Positions 6,558-7,025 of a stretch of DNA of 7,025 nucleotides are shown here, one piece after another. The first letter of the stretch is position 1. Every line of letters begins with the position of its first letter. The notes under the pieces were generated by a model. That model made no database searches. It was given only the letters and a program-made list of their open reading frames with translations, and was not told the DNA's origin. The position numbers and the translations under genes are program-made. The stretch lies in assembly GCA_024404065.1 (NCBI GenBank), contig JAKSQR010000081.1:1-7025 (forward strand), in the 5' to 3' direction. This stretch comes from Clostridia bacterium (GTDB taxonomy: Bacteria; Bacillota; Clostridia; Oscillospirales; Acutalibacteraceae).

Positions 6558-6584
6558 AAAAAACTCCCCTGATGGCAGGGGAGT
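6558..6584 (-). terminator. Intrinsic terminator of the TtcA-like gene
   Basis: A 9-bp stem (6563-6571 with 6576-6584), rich in G-C (CTCCCCTG/CAGGGGAG), encloses a 4-base loop and is followed on the minus strand by six T residues (6558-6563, the last overlapping the stem). It begins 7 bases after the stop codon and separates this gene from the ADP-ribosylglycohydrolase gene. Confidence 0.93.
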
Positions 6585-6591
6585 AGCATAA

Positions 6592-7025
6592 TCAATAGCC
6601 GTTTATTTCTTTCTTTTGCATGGCATCAAGTATTTTATTTCTTACATTGCCGTATTTTGGCTCAAGAGAGGATAAAAACTGCTTAACCTCTTCTCTTTCA
6701 GTTGTGCCATCAGCAGGGCAACTGCTCTTTTTTACAGGTAAGCCTTCCTTACGGGCTACCCTTGCACAGTCGCTTTCCCTTGCGAATATCATAGGTCTTA
6801 TTACAGTTATATCCGCTTTTGTCAGGTAGGTGACAGGCATAAAGCAATTAAGTGTGCCGCCGTTAAAGAGATTCATTATAAATGTTTCTGCAACGTCATC
6901 AAGATGATGACCAAGGGCCAGTTTGTTACAGCCAATTTCTTTTGCAGTTATATTAAGAATACCTCTTCTCATTTTTGAGCAAAGTGAGCAGGGGTTACTT
7001 TCTTTTCTCTCCTCAAATATAAGTG
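6592..7025 (-). CDS. TtcA-family tRNA 2-thiocytidine biosynthesis protein, C-terminal part (5' end off window)
   Basis: The last 143 residues of a PP-loop ATPase-type tRNA thiolation enzyme; the frame is open to the right edge, so the start and the ATP-binding SGGKDS-type loop lie outside. The visible part begins LIFEERKESNPCSLCSKMRRG. CSLC is the Cys-x-x-Cys of TtcA (6979-6990), and GHHLDDVAETFIMNLFNGG is the family's second signature. A third cysteine in SSCPADG (6718-6720) corresponds to the third iron-sulfur ligand known from E. coli TtcA. Family role: adenylates cytidine 32 of certain tRNAs and replaces oxygen with sulfur. Clostridia carry several related paralogues, so the exact nucleotide or substrate is uncertain. 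The ATG at 6970-6972 is internal: the conserved CSLC motif lies just upstream of it. Confidence 0.9.
   Translation of the reverse strand, partial: LIFEERKESNPCSLCSKMRRGILNITAKEIGCNKLALGHHLDDVAETFIMNLFNGGTLNCFMPVTYLTKADITVIRPMIFARESDCARVARKEGLPVKKSSCPADGTTEREEVKQFLSSLEPKYGNVRNKILDAMQKKEINGY

Noticed and set aside
6551..6562. 12-base palindrome TTTTTGCAAAAA as an operator
   Set aside because: It overlaps the T tail of the TtcA-like gene's terminator and is A/T-run composition, so it is probably incidental.
6970..6972. ATG as the start of a short 126-residue protein
   Set aside because: The frame continues upstream through the conserved CSLC motif of TtcA proteins, so this Met is internal.

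Overview
The window looks like chromosomal DNA from a low-to-moderate GC Gram-positive anaerobe, most likely a Clostridia member (Oscillospiraceae/Ruminococcaceae-like gut bacterium). This rests on the clostridial-style lipoprotein signal ending in FAAC-G, strong AGGAGG-type ribosome binding sites, sigma-A promoters with extended -10 boxes, compact U-tailed terminators, and the protein families present. The assignment is inference; there is no rRNA or other marker gene here.

Left third (about 1-2830, minus strand): a complete three-gene ABC importer operon, transcribed right to left as lipoprotein substrate-binding protein, then permease, then ATPase. It belongs to the PF04392/PF02653 importer type whose best known member is the streptococcal TrpXYZ aromatic amino acid transporter. 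The substrate cannot be read from the sequence. The operon has a near-consensus promoter and a very short leader, so there is no room for a T-box.

Centre (2830-5675, plus strand): two separately transcribed membrane proteins. The first is a YczE/YitT-like integral membrane protein (DUF6198 type), divergent from the ABC operon, with its own extended -10 promoter and a terminator overlapping its stop codon. The second is a 632-residue protein with a cytoplasmic zinc ribbon, one transmembrane helix and a large extracellular domain that looks like beta-propeller repeats. It is driven by a perfect TTGACA-17-TATAAT promoter. It is the least understood gene in the window.

Right third (5676-7025, minus strand): an ADP-ribosylglycohydrolase-family protein, convergent with the zinc-ribbon gene across a shared bidirectional terminator, and the C-terminal half of a TtcA-type tRNA thiolation enzyme that runs off the right edge. 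An intrinsic terminator separates these two, so they are probably independent units.

Overall the window is a string of small, separately regulated housekeeping and accessory units, not one multi-gene system. Gene boundaries are unusually easy to read because nearly every gene has a recognisable promoter, ribosome binding site or terminator. I see no mobile element, CRISPR array, tRNA or rRNA gene. No gap between genes exceeds about 150 bases.
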